Positions 54,223 to 62,873 of a stretch of DNA of 64,000 bases are shown here, piece by piece. Numbering within the stretch: the first letter of the stretch is position 1; every line of letters begins with the position of its first letter. The translations under genes and the position numbers were made by a program. Source of the stretch: Vaginimicrobium propionicum (lineage in GTDB: Bacteria; Actinomycetota; Actinomycetes; Propionibacteriales; Propionibacteriaceae); NCBI RefSeq assembly GCF_900155645.1, contig NZ_LT706985.1, positions 1,722,051 through 1,786,050 on the forward strand, in the 5' to 3' direction. The notes under the pieces were generated by a model. The model was given only the letters and a program-made list of their open reading frames with translations. It did not search any database and was not told the DNA's origin.

Positions 54223-55541
54223 CCCCAACTGCTGTTGCCGGTTTGATCCTACTAATCGGCATTATTTTCTTTATCGCCTCTTCGACTCCCATCGCTGTTG
54301 GGATCGGGTTCACGGTTGTTATCGCCGCAATGGCGATCATGTCTCCTGATGTGGCAGCCATGTCTATCTCACAGCGGATGTTTACCGGGGTTAACTCGTT
54401 TACGCTGCTAGCGATTCCGTTCTTCATTTTGGCTGGCGTGTTGATGAATTATGGCGGCATTGCTGCCCGATTGATTGATGCTGCCAAGGTGTTGGTCGGT
54501 AAAATGCCATCGTCAATGGCGCAAACGAATATCATCGCTAATGCGCTATTCGGCGCAGTGTCTGGTGCAGCTGTTGCTGCAGCGTCCGCTATCGGCACGA
54601 TCATGAACCCGCGCATGGTTAAGGATGGTTATTCGCGTCCCTACACTGCGGCGGTAAACGTCGCATCTGCGCCCTCGGGCATGTTGATTCCGCCATCGAA
54701 TACGTTCATTGTGTATTCGCTGGTCTCGTCAACATCTATTGCGGCATTGTTTATGGCTGGTGTCGGGCCGGGCGTCCTGTGGGTGCTTGCCTGCTGTGTC
54801 GTCGCCTTCATTTTGTATCGCCGTTACGAGAAAGACAATGTTCATGTTCCCGAAGAGCGGCCTTCGCTGTCGGTTGTGTTGGTGACTCTGTGGCGCGCGA
54901 TTCCATCCTTGTTGATGATCATTATCGTCATCGGCGGCATCATCGGTGGTTTCTTTACTGCTACTGAATCCTCTGCTATCGCGGTCGTCTATTGCCTAAT
55001 TCTTGGTTTCCTTTACCGAAACATTAAGGTGCGCGATTTGCCGGAAATTCTGCTTGGGGCAACCCGCACTACGGCCGTCGTTATGCTTCTTGTGGCGGTC
55101 TCGTCCGGTCTTAGCTGGGTGATGGCTTTCGCCAGGATTCCGGCGATGATCACCAATGCCTTGTTGGGTATTACCGATTCTAAGGTTGGCATTTTGATTA
55201 TCATCATGCTGATTTTGTTGGTTGTCGGTACTTTCATGGATCCGACCCCTGCGATTTTGATATTCGTGCCAATCTTCCTGCCTGTCGTCACTAAGCTTGG
55301 CGTCGATCCTGTGCATTTTGGTGCGATGGTCGTCATGAACCTATCGGTTGGCGTGATTACCCCGCCGGTCGGTAACGTTTTGTTCGTTGGCGCTAGGGTA
55401 GCGGGGCTAAGAATTGAGCCCGTTATCACGAAACTGTGGCCATTCCTGGTAGGCATCATTGCGATGCTCTTCGTGGTGGTCTTTGTGCCCGAAGTCTCGC
55501 TTTGGTTACCTACAGTTTCGGGCTTGATAAAGCCGGCATAA
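54219..55541 (+). CDS. dctM: TRAP transporter large permease DctM
   Basis: This 440-residue protein is the sodium-driven transport channel of the TRAP system, with about 11-12 helices. Family marks include the start region SSTPIAVGIGF, FILAGVLMNYGGIAARLIDAA, SGAAVAAASAIGTIMNPRM, SAPSGMLIPPSNTFIVYS and VGVITPPVGNVLFVG. Length is normal. A strong terminator follows 17 bases later. Confidence 0.96.
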   Translation: MTPTAVAGLILLIGIIFFIASSTPIAVGIGFTVVIAAMAIMSPDVAAMSISQRMFTGVNSFTLLAIPFFILAGVLMNYGGIAARLIDAAKVLVGKMPSSMAQTNIIANALFGAVSGAAVAAASAIGTIMNPRMVKDGYSRPYTAAVNVASAPSGMLIPPSNTFIVYSLVSSTSIAALFMAGVGPGVLWVLACCVVAFILYRRYEKDNVHVPEERPSLSVVLVTLWRAIPSLLMIIIVIGGIIGGFFTATESSAIAVVYCLILGFLYRNIKVRDLPEILLGATRTTAVVMLLVAVSSGLSWVMAFARIPAMITNALLGITDSKVGILIIIMLILLVVGTFMDPTPAILIFVPIFLPVVTKLGVDPVHFGAMVVMNLSVGVITPPVGNVLFVGARVAGLRIEPVITKLWPFLVGIIAMLFVVVFVPEVSLWLPTVSGLIKPA

Positions 55542-55558
55542 CTTAATTAAATACAGAC

Positions 55559-55594
55559 GAAATCGGGTGGCCAATCGGTCACCCGATTTCATTT
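55559..55594 (+). terminator. Strong terminator after dctPQM
   Basis: GAAATCGGGTGGCC (55559-55572) and GGTCACCCGATTTC (55577-55590) form a 14-bp stem with one G-U pair and a 4-base loop, followed by ATTTCT. It separates the TRAP operon from the convergent ribokinase gene. Confidence 0.85.
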
Positions 55595-55634
55595 CTAAGA
55601 CCCGCAGGCGGGTTGGTGCTAAAGATACTTAGTG

Positions 55635-56537
55635 TTAATGCAGGCTTTCCGGAATCTTCTGAAGTGGGCCAGTTTGCGTAACGCAGTAGCTGGCAACTTT
55701 GTTTGCATAGCTGCAAGCTTCCGCCAAGTCAGCACCTTTCTGGAGTGGTGCTACCAATGCGCCGAGAAATGCGTCACCTGCACCGGTAGTATCCACAACA
55801 TCTACTGGCACAGAATCTGCGATTCCGAAGTTTCCCTGTGGATCTAAATATGCAGCGCCGCGAGAGCCAAGTGTTTGGACCACGCTGCGAGGCCCAAGGT
55901 GGGCTATACGTCTTAATGTTTCTTGTGATCCGGCTAGGGATGGGGTGCTCCGTGCGTAAAATGCTCCCTCTACCTCGTTAACTACTATCAGGTCCGTGTT
56001 GCGCAAGATAGCTTCTGGAAGATGCTGAGCCGGAGAGGGGTTGAGTATTGTGTACATTTCTTTAGCGTGTGCCAGATCAAACGCTTTTTGAACCACCGCA
56101 ATTGGCGTCTCCAGTTGAGCTACTAGAACATCATTAGGTTTGGCTGATTGTAGGCGGTTCAGCACGAATTGGGTGTTTAAGGCAGTGCCGGCATTTGGGC
56201 AAACCACAATCGCGTTCTCTCCAGAATTTTTTATTTGAATATATGCGCGTCCTGTTGGGCCGGGAATTCTCGCAATATTGCTGATATCTACTCCGCGTTC
56301 TTCCAAATAATTGAGAGCGTGGGAGGCGTCTAAATCATTGCCTACTGCGCTTATTAGCTTTACATAATTGCCTAGGGCTGCGATAGCACTCGCCTGGTTC
56401 GCTCCCTTTCCCCCTATACCGCTTCCCAGGTTGGACGCTAGAAGCGTTTCTCCAGAAGTGACAATCCGTTCTACTCCCAACCGTATATCCACATTGACTG
56501 AACCGAGGACGAACGTGCAGAAGTCAGCGACACCCAT
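55635..56537 (-). CDS. rbsK: Ribokinase (PfkB family)
   Basis: RbsK phosphorylates D-ribose at O5 with ATP. The 300-residue PfkB-family protein has FVLGSVNVDIRLGVERI at the start, GGKGANQASAIAALG (motif 1), and VDTTGAGDAFLGAL with the catalytic Asp at the end. The DTTGAGD box and overall length fit ribokinase, though other sugar kinases of the family cannot be excluded. It is divergent from a LacI regulator and close to a nucleoside hydrolase, which releases ribose, so ribokinase fits the context. Confidence 0.88.
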   Translation of the reverse strand: MGVADFCTFVLGSVNVDIRLGVERIVTSGETLLASNLGSGIGGKGANQASAIAALGNYVKLISAVGNDLDASHALNYLEERGVDISNIARIPGPTGRAYIQIKNSGENAIVVCPNAGTALNTQFVLNRLQSAKPNDVLVAQLETPIAVVQKAFDLAHAKEMYTILNPSPAQHLPEAILRNTDLIVVNEVEGAFYARSTPSLAGSQETLRRIAHLGPRSVVQTLGSRGAAYLDPQGNFGIADSVPVDVVDTTGAGDAFLGALVAPLQKGADLAEACSYANKVASYCVTQTGPLQKIPESLH

Positions 56538-56628
56538 TTGCTACACCTTCTCTAGTGCTCTGAATATCCGGATTACTCGTGAAAGTTAATAATAGCTTTA
56601 ATAAAGTTATTTTACTTGATGGTGACTA

Positions 56629-56642
56629 GTTATTCGAGTAAC
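56629..56642. promoter_or_regulatory. LacI-type operator candidate
   Basis: GTTATTCGAGTAAC is a near-perfect 14-bp palindrome centred on TCGA, the central-CG type bound by LacI/GalR regulators. A related half, TTACTCG, lies at 56571-56577. The site is 26 bases before the lacI-type start and between the divergent rbsK and regulator genes, so it probably controls both. Confidence 0.55.
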
Positions 56643-56667
56643 CTAAATTGAAACAAAGGAGTTTGTC

Positions 56668-57714
56668 GTGGCAAAGAAGCCTCCCACTCGATCTGATGTG
56701 GCTCGACTGGCCAAAGTGTCTGTCGCTTCAGTTAGTTATGCATTCGATGAACGTAACGGCAAGGTTTCTCCCGCGACCCGAGCACGCATTTTAGAGATTG
56801 CAGAAGAACTCGGCTATCGCCCGAATCGTATCGCCGGAGGGTTGCGTCGTGGCCGTACCGATTTGGTTGGCATGATGGTTCCGGACATTACCAACCCTTT
56901 CTTCTCTGAACTGGCAAGAGCTGTTGAGGGTGAGTGCTATCGGCGTGACCTTATGCTGCTGCTCGCGAGCGTAGATAATGACCCGGAACGTGAAGAGGAA
57001 TATGTCAGATCCCTAACGGATATGCAGGTTACTGGAGTGATTGTCACTTCGACCAACGTGGCGGGCATCTCTCAAGCGGCGCAGAAAACCCTCTTTAGTT
57101 CTGGCATCCCTTATATACGGCTAGATCGCAATGGTGGTTCGACCCAGAACTTAATCGCTGTCGATAATCGACTAGGCGCCTATATGGCTGTGACACATCT
57201 AATTAGACATGGCTATCGAAGCTTATTATGCATTGCTGGTCCTTGTGGTCTTGATTCAGCTGATCAACGCGTGCAAGGGTGCGCGGATGCGAGTGGCAGC
57301 GCCAAAGGAGTAGAAGTCAAAACTTTACGTGGAGAATTCAGTTTTGAGAGTGGATACCGGCTGATGTACGCAGCTCTTAAGCAGTCAGAGGAACCTCCCG
57401 ATGCGGTCTTTGCTTCTTCCGATGTGCAAGCATTGGGAGCGTTACATGCAATTCTTGAGACTGGTCACCGTGTTCCAGACGATGTAGCGGTAATAGGTTT
57501 TGATGGTGCCCGTGAGTCCCGTTACTCTTGTCCTCCACTTAGCACGGTGAAGCAACCCATAGCACAGCTCGCCGCAAAGGCGGTGGAGTCTCTCTTAGCT
57601 CAATCTGACGGCAAGTCAGGCTTTGAACACCCAATGTTGCTTTCCCCGAAGTTAGTTCGACGCAGTTCGTGTGGCTGTGTTTGGGACGAGATGGAGGAGG
57701 TGGGTTTGCTGTAG
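56668..57714 (+). CDS. LacI-family transcriptional regulator
   Basis: This 348-residue repressor has the LacI headpiece (SDVARLAKVSVASVSYAFD, then VSPATRARILEIAEELGYRPN) with the hinge, and a periplasmic-binding-like effector domain (GMMVPDITNPFFSELARAVE, AVIGFDGARESRYSCPPLSTV). GTG start with AAAGGAG upstream. It is divergent from rbsK and followed by the transporter and catabolic genes. A ribose or nucleoside derivative is the most likely effector, from context. Confidence 0.94.
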   Translation: MAKKPPTRSDVARLAKVSVASVSYAFDERNGKVSPATRARILEIAEELGYRPNRIAGGLRRGRTDLVGMMVPDITNPFFSELARAVEGECYRRDLMLLLASVDNDPEREEEYVRSLTDMQVTGVIVTSTNVAGISQAAQKTLFSSGIPYIRLDRNGGSTQNLIAVDNRLGAYMAVTHLIRHGYRSLLCIAGPCGLDSADQRVQGCADASGSAKGVEVKTLRGEFSFESGYRLMYAALKQSEEPPDAVFASSDVQALGALHAILETGHRVPDDVAVIGFDGARESRYSCPPLSTVKQPIAQLAAKAVESLLAQSDGKSGFEHPMLLSPKLVRRSSCGCVWDEMEEVGLL

Positions 57715-57844
57715 TTTAACTTTCCGCTTAAGGCTAGCCATTGTTAAGCCTCAACGGCTCAACGATGGGGGTGGAAATCTTTCCTCAGACGCAAAACGCA
57801 ATACCTGAGATTATCCTGTTATTTCTCTTCTCCAGGAGACAATC

Positions 57845-59200
57845 ATGCAATTCTTGCTAGTACTGTTGACGCTCGCATGCGTTGTGATCGTCGCAACCTT
57901 AATTCTCAAACGTGTTAACCCGATCTTCACGTTCTTCTTCTCTGGAGTGGTAATTCTTCTGATTGCCACCGCCATTGACCAGCAGTCTGTTTTAGGCGAC
58001 AAAACACTTGGCAATATTTTCCTTGACACCTTTGGTCAAATCACGGCTTCTTTCAAATCTACTGTGTCTGGTGTTGGTGCCATTATTATGACCGTTACTG
58101 GTTATGCGGTCTATATGAGCCATACTAAATCTTCGGAAAAACTCGCATATCTGGCCACTCGCCCGCTATCTCACCTTAAGAATCCTTATTTGGTGCTTAG
58201 TGGTGTCTTTGTTGTGGGTGTTTTTCTTAAGCTAGTGATAACTAGTCAAGCAGGTGTGGCCATGTTACTGCTTGCCTCCACATTCCCTATCTTGATGGCA
58301 GTGGGAATTCACCCATTAACCGCTGCTTCTTTACTCACCTTAGTTTGTTTTGACTGGGGGCCTGTGGATGGTTCGACGCTTTTCGCTGCAGAAGTAGCTA
58401 AAATGGATGTGGTCGATTTGTTTATACAGCATCAGGCAAAGATTGTGCTGTGTGCCATGGTGGTTTTGGCCATAGTTATCCCATTTTATTACCGTTGGGT
58501 GGATAAGCGTGCCATTGAGCATGGTACCCAGGAGTTGTCTGATCGAAAGCATCTAGAAAATCCCGCAGTACCAGGTTGGTACGCAGTGCTACCTATACTG
58601 CCAATCTTGATTGTTCTAGCCGCTTATTTCATTCCGGGCATCGATGTCGATGTCGTGACGGCCAACTTCATCTCTCTGTTGGCTGTATTTCTAATTGAAA
58701 TTGCCCGTCGTAAGGATCGCAAACAGGTTCCCGGAGATATGAAAGTGGTGTGCAAGGCTATGGGCGGTGCCTTCAGCAATGTGGTTATGATCATCATTTC
58801 CGCATCTGTTTTTGCTACTGGCATTAAGAAGCTCGGGGGAATAACCATCATTGCAGACGCTCTCGCCGAGGTTAAAGGTGCCACACTGCTGAGTATTGCG
58901 CTCATGGCAATTATCTGTTTCCTGGCCGCAATGATAATGGGGTCGGGAGCTGCGTCCTGGTTTGCGTTTGGTCCGCTTGCGCCTGGCATTGCTGCAAAAC
59001 TTGGCGTAGAACAGATCAAGTTCCTTATTCCTATGGAGTTAGGTGCTGGAATTGGGCGCGGTGCTTCACCTGTTGCGGGTGCGACCATTGCGATCGCTGG
59101 ATACGCCGGACAGGATGTCATGGCCGTCGTTAAACGAACGCTACCCTTGCAGGTGCTTTCATTCGCTTTAGTTCTTCTCTCTTCGCTGGTTCTCATCTGA
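57845..59200 (+). CDS. DcuC-like C4-dicarboxylate/anion carrier
   Basis: This 451-residue membrane protein has about 12 helices and resembles the DcuC family: FKSTVSGVGAIIMTVTGYAVYM, LVITSQAGVAMLLLAS and GIGRGASPVAGATIAIAGYAG. DcuC proteins carry C4-dicarboxylates, but relatives in catabolic clusters carry other acids or nucleoside-like compounds. Here it sits between the LacI regulator and a nucleoside hydrolase 22 bases downstream, so uptake of the hydrolase substrate is the context-based guess. CAGGAGA precedes the ATG. Confidence 0.82.
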   Translation: MQFLLVLLTLACVVIVATLILKRVNPIFTFFFSGVVILLIATAIDQQSVLGDKTLGNIFLDTFGQITASFKSTVSGVGAIIMTVTGYAVYMSHTKSSEKLAYLATRPLSHLKNPYLVLSGVFVVGVFLKLVITSQAGVAMLLLASTFPILMAVGIHPLTAASLLTLVCFDWGPVDGSTLFAAEVAKMDVVDLFIQHQAKIVLCAMVVLAIVIPFYYRWVDKRAIEHGTQELSDRKHLENPAVPGWYAVLPILPILIVLAAYFIPGIDVDVVTANFISLLAVFLIEIARRKDRKQVPGDMKVVCKAMGGAFSNVVMIIISASVFATGIKKLGGITIIADALAEVKGATLLSIALMAIICFLAAMIMGSGAASWFAFGPLAPGIAAKLGVEQIKFLIPMELGAGIGRGASPVAGATIAIAGYAGQDVMAVVKRTLPLQVLSFALVLLSSLVLI

Positions 59201-59222
59201 GCCCCAAATGAAAGGCAATGTT

Positions 59223-60245
59223 ATGTCAGAAATTAAATTAATCTTGGACTGCGATCCTGGCTCTGATGATGCTGTGGCTATCATGTTGGCGTCACTGTCG
59301 GAGCGGATCAACCTGCTCGGCATTACTGTGGTAAACGGCAATAGAATACTGCCGAAGACTCTGGAAAATGCGCTACGCGTAGTCCAGTTTCTGGGCAAGG
59401 ATATTCCCGTGTTTGCGGGTGCAGAGACTGCATTAGTCAGCGGGCTAATCAAGTCTCGTAAACCTGATTTGCCACGGGTAACCCTTAACGATTCGCATGG
59501 TGACTATCTCGCGCTAGAACCTGCCAGAATCAAACCACAGCCGAAGCGAGCTGCGCAGTGGCTGGTAGAAACCCTAATGGAATCTGATGGCGAAATCTCG
59601 ATTGCTGCAGTGGGGCCTTTGACAAATTTGGCGCTTGCACTTCGACTCGAACCACGTATTGAGAACAAAATTAAGCAGCTTGTAATAATGGGTGGCGGAA
59701 TTGTTGGCTCCAACGCTACTCAGTCCGCTGAGTTTAACTTTTATGCAGACCCTGAATCCGCCAAGATCGTTATGGGGAGCACAATACCCAAGATGATCTT
59801 GCCGTTGGACGCGACGTGGAGAGCGTGCATTACTCTCGATCAATGTGTTCAGTTGCGTGAATTAGGCACAAAGTGGGCTAACTACACTGCCGATCTAGTG
59901 GAGTTGCGAGTGAAGGGACTGCAGGTCAATGATGCTTGTGAGCACAACGCCAAATTGCGACACACGCCGGGCACAGTCGGCAGCACGCTACTTTATCGTT
60001 ACGAGAACGATATGGCGCCCGTGCATGATGCCCTAGCGGTGGCCTACCTCCTCGAACCTAGCCTAGTCAAGGAATACATCGAGGCGAACGTTGATATCGA
60101 TATCGCGGGTGGGCTTGCTGATGGGAGGATGGTAGTAGATCTCCACAACAAAAAGAAAGGTTCAGAACCCTTGAACGCAAAAGTAGCCATCGATGCAGAT
60201 GGCGAAACTTTCTATAAGCTGCTGCTTACCGCGTTCTCTGAGTAG
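59223..60245 (+). CDS. Inosine/uridine-preferring nucleoside hydrolase
   Basis: The enzyme splits ribonucleosides into base and ribose with a bound calcium. The 340-residue protein has the metal motif LDCDPGSDDAVAI, then VNGNRILPKTLENALRV, MGGGIVGSNATQSAEFN and PVHDALAVAYL with the late Asp. The start at 59223 (MSEIKLI) has AAAGG upstream; ATG 59208 is also in frame but lies on that site. It is followed after 22 bases by the aldolase gene. Which nucleoside it prefers is not clear. Confidence 0.93.
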   Translation: MSEIKLILDCDPGSDDAVAIMLASLSERINLLGITVVNGNRILPKTLENALRVVQFLGKDIPVFAGAETALVSGLIKSRKPDLPRVTLNDSHGDYLALEPARIKPQPKRAAQWLVETLMESDGEISIAAVGPLTNLALALRLEPRIENKIKQLVIMGGGIVGSNATQSAEFNFYADPESAKIVMGSTIPKMILPLDATWRACITLDQCVQLRELGTKWANYTADLVELRVKGLQVNDACEHNAKLRHTPGTVGSTLLYRYENDMAPVHDALAVAYLLEPSLVKEYIEANVDIDIAGGLADGRMVVDLHNKKKGSEPLNAKVAIDADGETFYKLLLTAFSE

Positions 60246-60267
60246 GCGAAAGTCGTGGGAATTTGAC

Positions 60268-61191
60268 ATGTTTGAAAACGTTGCCGGGAGTCCAGGAACA
60301 ATTGAGTTTTCAGGAATAGTCCCGTACCTGCCTACTCCTTTACGAGATGGAACCATCAATCGTGAATGTGTTACTCGATTAGTGGATGACCTTATCTCTG
60401 CGGGGGTAGAGGGACTCGCTCCGCTAGGGTCGACTGGGGAGGTTATGTATCTTGACTCCCGGCAACGATTCGACATGGTTGACGCCGTTGTCAAGGCTGC
60501 GGCAGGCAGAGCGCCGGTAATTGCTGGTGTCGCAGACTTTTCTACCCGAGGAATACGACAACAGATAGGCGAATTAGAGGCCGCAGGTGTCGACGGCTTC
60601 GTGATAATTCTGCAGCGATATTTCCCGTTGACCAAGGAACAGCAGTATTCTTTTTACTCTGCTGCTGCAGCCGCTACTGAACTTCCGGTAGTGATTTATT
60701 CCAATTCGCTGCTAGGTGACGACATCTCTGTCGATTTAGCAGAGCGGTTGGCAGGCATCCCTAACGTCCGATATTTGAAGGATGCGTCCAGTAATACAGG
60801 AAAGCTATTTTCAATCCTTGAGCGTACGGGGAAAGAATTGGATGTGTTTGCGGCATCAGCTCATGTGCCTGCATTTGTGTTTGAGCTTGGTGGTGTGGGT
60901 TGGATGGCAGGACCTGCTTGTATAGCACCGAAAGCCGCTGTGGCTATGTGGCGTGCCTGGCTAAATGGTGACAGATCTCGGATGTGGTCACTCCAAGATG
61001 CACTATGGCCATTAAACGAGATGTTTCAAAAGCACTCGGCAGCACGATTTATTAAGTTTGCGCTATCTCAGCAAGGTTATGACGTAGGGGATCCGTGCTT
61101 GCCACAAGAGCCTATTAATGGGGTGGAGGCAAAGGAAGTATCTGCGCGGCTTACTTCGGTTTGTGAAAAAATAAATAACTTGCTTGCGTAG
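60268..61191 (+). CDS. Dihydrodipicolinate synthase/N-acetylneuraminate lyase-family aldolase
   Basis: This 307-residue TIM-barrel protein has the family motifs GIVPYLPTPLRDG, LAPLGSTGEVMYL, and RYLKDASSNTGKLF with the Schiff-base Lys. It is a Schiff-base aldolase that makes or breaks a bond to pyruvate. The start at 60268 has GGGA upstream. It ends the catabolic cluster, not a lysine-synthesis locus, so a degradative role is more likely than DapA. The substrate is unknown. Confidence 0.85.
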   Translation: MFENVAGSPGTIEFSGIVPYLPTPLRDGTINRECVTRLVDDLISAGVEGLAPLGSTGEVMYLDSRQRFDMVDAVVKAAAGRAPVIAGVADFSTRGIRQQIGELEAAGVDGFVIILQRYFPLTKEQQYSFYSAAAAATELPVVIYSNSLLGDDISVDLAERLAGIPNVRYLKDASSNTGKLFSILERTGKELDVFAASAHVPAFVFELGGVGWMAGPACIAPKAAVAMWRAWLNGDRSRMWSLQDALWPLNEMFQKHSAARFIKFALSQQGYDVGDPCLPQEPINGVEAKEVSARLTSVCEKINNLLA

Positions 61192-61577
61192 TAGATTCCC
61201 ACAACATTTCATAAGGGTCTAAACGTTAATTTGGAAGCTTGGTTCCGTTATTCATGGCGAACAGAGATTGTGCTCAGATAATCTGTCCACTGTTCCAAAG
61301 TCATGCGGGTCGGTTTGCCATTTCACTGGTCATAGAGAACGTTGTTGAAAGGTATGTTGGGTATGCGCATCCAGTTGAACTCTCACTTACAACAAAATAT
61401 TTCAACTCTTAAGTAGGGAACTGGTTACGACTTTTTTCATCCGTTTGAGTGTTGATTGACAAAGCTTCAGAATGGTTAGTGGGTTATCAACGGTTTACGT
61501 GCGAAGTAGTGTGTTATCGATTTTTTCTTAATCGGTACAGTCCGATTTTGTTGGCAGGGCACGCGTAGCATGGAGTC
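61192..61577. other. 386-bp region with a decayed coding remnant
   Basis: No intact gene is seen. The minus strand holds a decayed coding fragment (61248-61382, listed separately). The rest shows A+T-rich sequence and no clear hairpin or tRNA; the 3' part should contain the promoter of the aldo/keto reductase gene. Confidence 0.5.
61248..61382 (-). pseudogene. Short decayed coding remnant
   Basis: Read on the minus strand, 45 codons give EFNWMRIPNIPFNNVLYDQ, an in-frame TGA, then NGKPTRMTLEQWTDYLSTI and SVRHE before a TAA. The composition is protein-like and both ends are cut, so it looks like the tail of a lost gene. I do not recognise the family. Confidence 0.35.
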
Positions 61578-62528
61578 ATGATCTATGGAGCTATGGGGCT
61601 GGGCGGCGAAAAAGGGTCGGCCACACTGACAGATGACGATAAACAGCTCGCTTTTGAGGCGCTGAATGCTGCGCGGGAAGTGGGCATTACCACTATTGAT
61701 ACGGCAGACATTTACCGAGCGGGACGTTCAGATTTGGCCGTGGCTGCGGCGTTTGAGGCAGATCCTTCACTGAAAGAACATTTCCGTATTCAAACTAAGT
61801 TCAGTATTCGTCCGGCTGACGATGGGCGCACCCCGCAAACTTCGCTTGGGTCAGTAACCATGTATCAGCAGACCCCCGACTGGTTGAAAGCCTCATTGGC
61901 TGGCTCCCTGAAACGGCTTGGTGTTGACCACATTGATACCCTCCTGATTCACCGGCCTGACCCGCTTGCTGAAAAGCAAGCAACAGCTGAAGCTTTGCAA
62001 AAATTAATAGACGAGAAAGTCATTGGACGTGTTGGGGTTTCTAATATGCACACCGCCCAGCTTGAAGCGTGGAGCAAGTTTATTCCGATATGCGCGAACC
62101 AGTTACAGCTTTCCTTGGCTCGTCACGCATTCGTTGACGTCGAGGTAGATTTTAACACCGTCAGGGAGCCAACTTTTGGTGCTGGCACGATTGAATGGTG
62201 TCTGGCCCACGATGTTGAGTTGCAGTCTTGGAGCCCGGTCGCCCGTGGCCTATATGTCGGCGATGCCCCCATCGACGGCGACGAGGCTCAACGTGGCGCC
62301 GTGGCGCGCACTCGGGAGCTTGTGCGTGAATTAGCCGAACGCTATGACGTTGCGTCAACGACAATCGTGTTGGCGTGGGTGTTGCGTCACCCCGCGAAGA
62401 TTAGACCCGTGATTGGTTCCACGAACCCGCAGCGAATCCGCGAATGCGCGGCTGCCAAGGACGTCGTCCTAACCCGCGAGGAGTGGTATGCGCTCTACAC
62501 TGCCGCGCGGGGCGTGCCAGTACCGTAA
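61578..62528 (+). CDS. Aldo/keto reductase, YdhF-like, short at the N-terminus
   Basis: This 316-residue NADPH-type aldo/keto reductase has IDTADIYRAGRSDLAVA (catalytic Asp/Tyr), QTKFSIR (Lys), LLIHRPDPL (His) and VIGSTNPQRI (cofactor). The C-terminus TREEWYALYTAARGVPVP matches the YdhF group. Relatives have about 17 more residues before the GAMGLGG-like strand; here a TAG stops the frame just upstream of ATG 61578, so the first hairpin is missing or the gene has decayed at its 5' end. GGAG precedes the ATG. Confidence 0.87.
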   Translation: MIYGAMGLGGEKGSATLTDDDKQLAFEALNAAREVGITTIDTADIYRAGRSDLAVAAAFEADPSLKEHFRIQTKFSIRPADDGRTPQTSLGSVTMYQQTPDWLKASLAGSLKRLGVDHIDTLLIHRPDPLAEKQATAEALQKLIDEKVIGRVGVSNMHTAQLEAWSKFIPICANQLQLSLARHAFVDVEVDFNTVREPTFGAGTIEWCLAHDVELQSWSPVARGLYVGDAPIDGDEAQRGAVARTRELVRELAERYDVASTTIVLAWVLRHPAKIRPVIGSTNPQRIRECAAAKDVVLTREEWYALYTAARGVPVP

Positions 62529-62562
62529 GGGTTAAAGGGCTCGTCCCGCCAAGAACACGAAA

Positions 62563-62580
62563 GCCCGCACGAATGCGGGC
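62563..62580 (+). terminator. Hairpin terminator after the reductase gene
   Basis: GCCCGCA-CGAA-TGCGGGC is a perfect 7-bp stem with a tetraloop, 35 bases after the stop. No long T-run follows on the plus strand; on the minus strand TTTCGTG follows, so it may work in both directions. Confidence 0.5.
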
Positions 62581-62689
62581 CTCGGAAGTGGAGCGCGAAA
62601 GCGCGTCCAAATATAGGGGCTGGGGGGTTCAAGCTGAAAGCACCAAACAGGCTCAGCCAGTGTTTGATCTGCGATGAGTCATCGAACGG

Positions 62690-62763
62690 AAAAGAAAAGA
62701 GCCCCGAAGGGCTCTGGAGCATTCGACGTCTCGAACGAGGAGACGCTTACTAAGAATCAGTTC
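62690..62763 (-). ncRNA. tracrRNA of the type II-C CRISPR-Cas system
   Basis: On the minus strand, an anti-repeat-like segment (GAACTGATTCTTAGTAAGC) is followed by a nexus-type hairpin (GTCTC-CTCGTTC-GAGAC) with GTCGAATGCTCC, then a terminator hairpin AGAGCCC-TTCG-GGGCTCT and a TTTTCTTTT tract (62689-62697). The order anti-repeat, nexus, terminator is that of Cas9 tracrRNAs, and the pieces AGAACTGA, AGTAAGC and TGCTCC resemble the Corynebacterium/Actinomyces type as I recall it. A promoter with a 17-base spacer lies just before it. It would pair with the crRNA repeat, recruit RNase III and load Cas9, which is encoded divergently 110 bases away. The exact 5' end is unknown. Confidence 0.8.
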
Positions 62764-62769
62764 TTATTC

Positions 62770-62798
62770 AGGATGCCTTTAAGATAGCGACAAGTCAA
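62770..62798 (-). promoter_or_regulatory. Promoter of the tracrRNA
   Basis: On the minus strand TTGACT (62798-62793) is followed after exactly 17 bases by CATCCT (62775-62770). The -35 box is near consensus, the -10 box is weak. Transcription would start near 62763. Confidence 0.6.
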
Positions 62799-62873
62799 GT
62801 ACTGATCATGAAAAACCCAGGGCAATGTTGCTGTTAAACAAAAATGTCAGTGCCGTTCGTCATAATGAGCGTC

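Larger units (their letters stand above)
62529..62873. other. Intergenic region between the reductase and cas9
   Basis: Holds a terminator hairpin (62563-62580), a second small hairpin (GCGC-GAAA-GCGC near 62593-62604), and the minus-strand tracrRNA with its promoter (62690-62798). No protein gene is seen. Confidence 0.6.

Noticed and set aside
62618-62642. tRNA-like T-arm (GGGGTTCAAGC)
   Set aside because: No matching T-stem, anticodon arm or acceptor stem around it.
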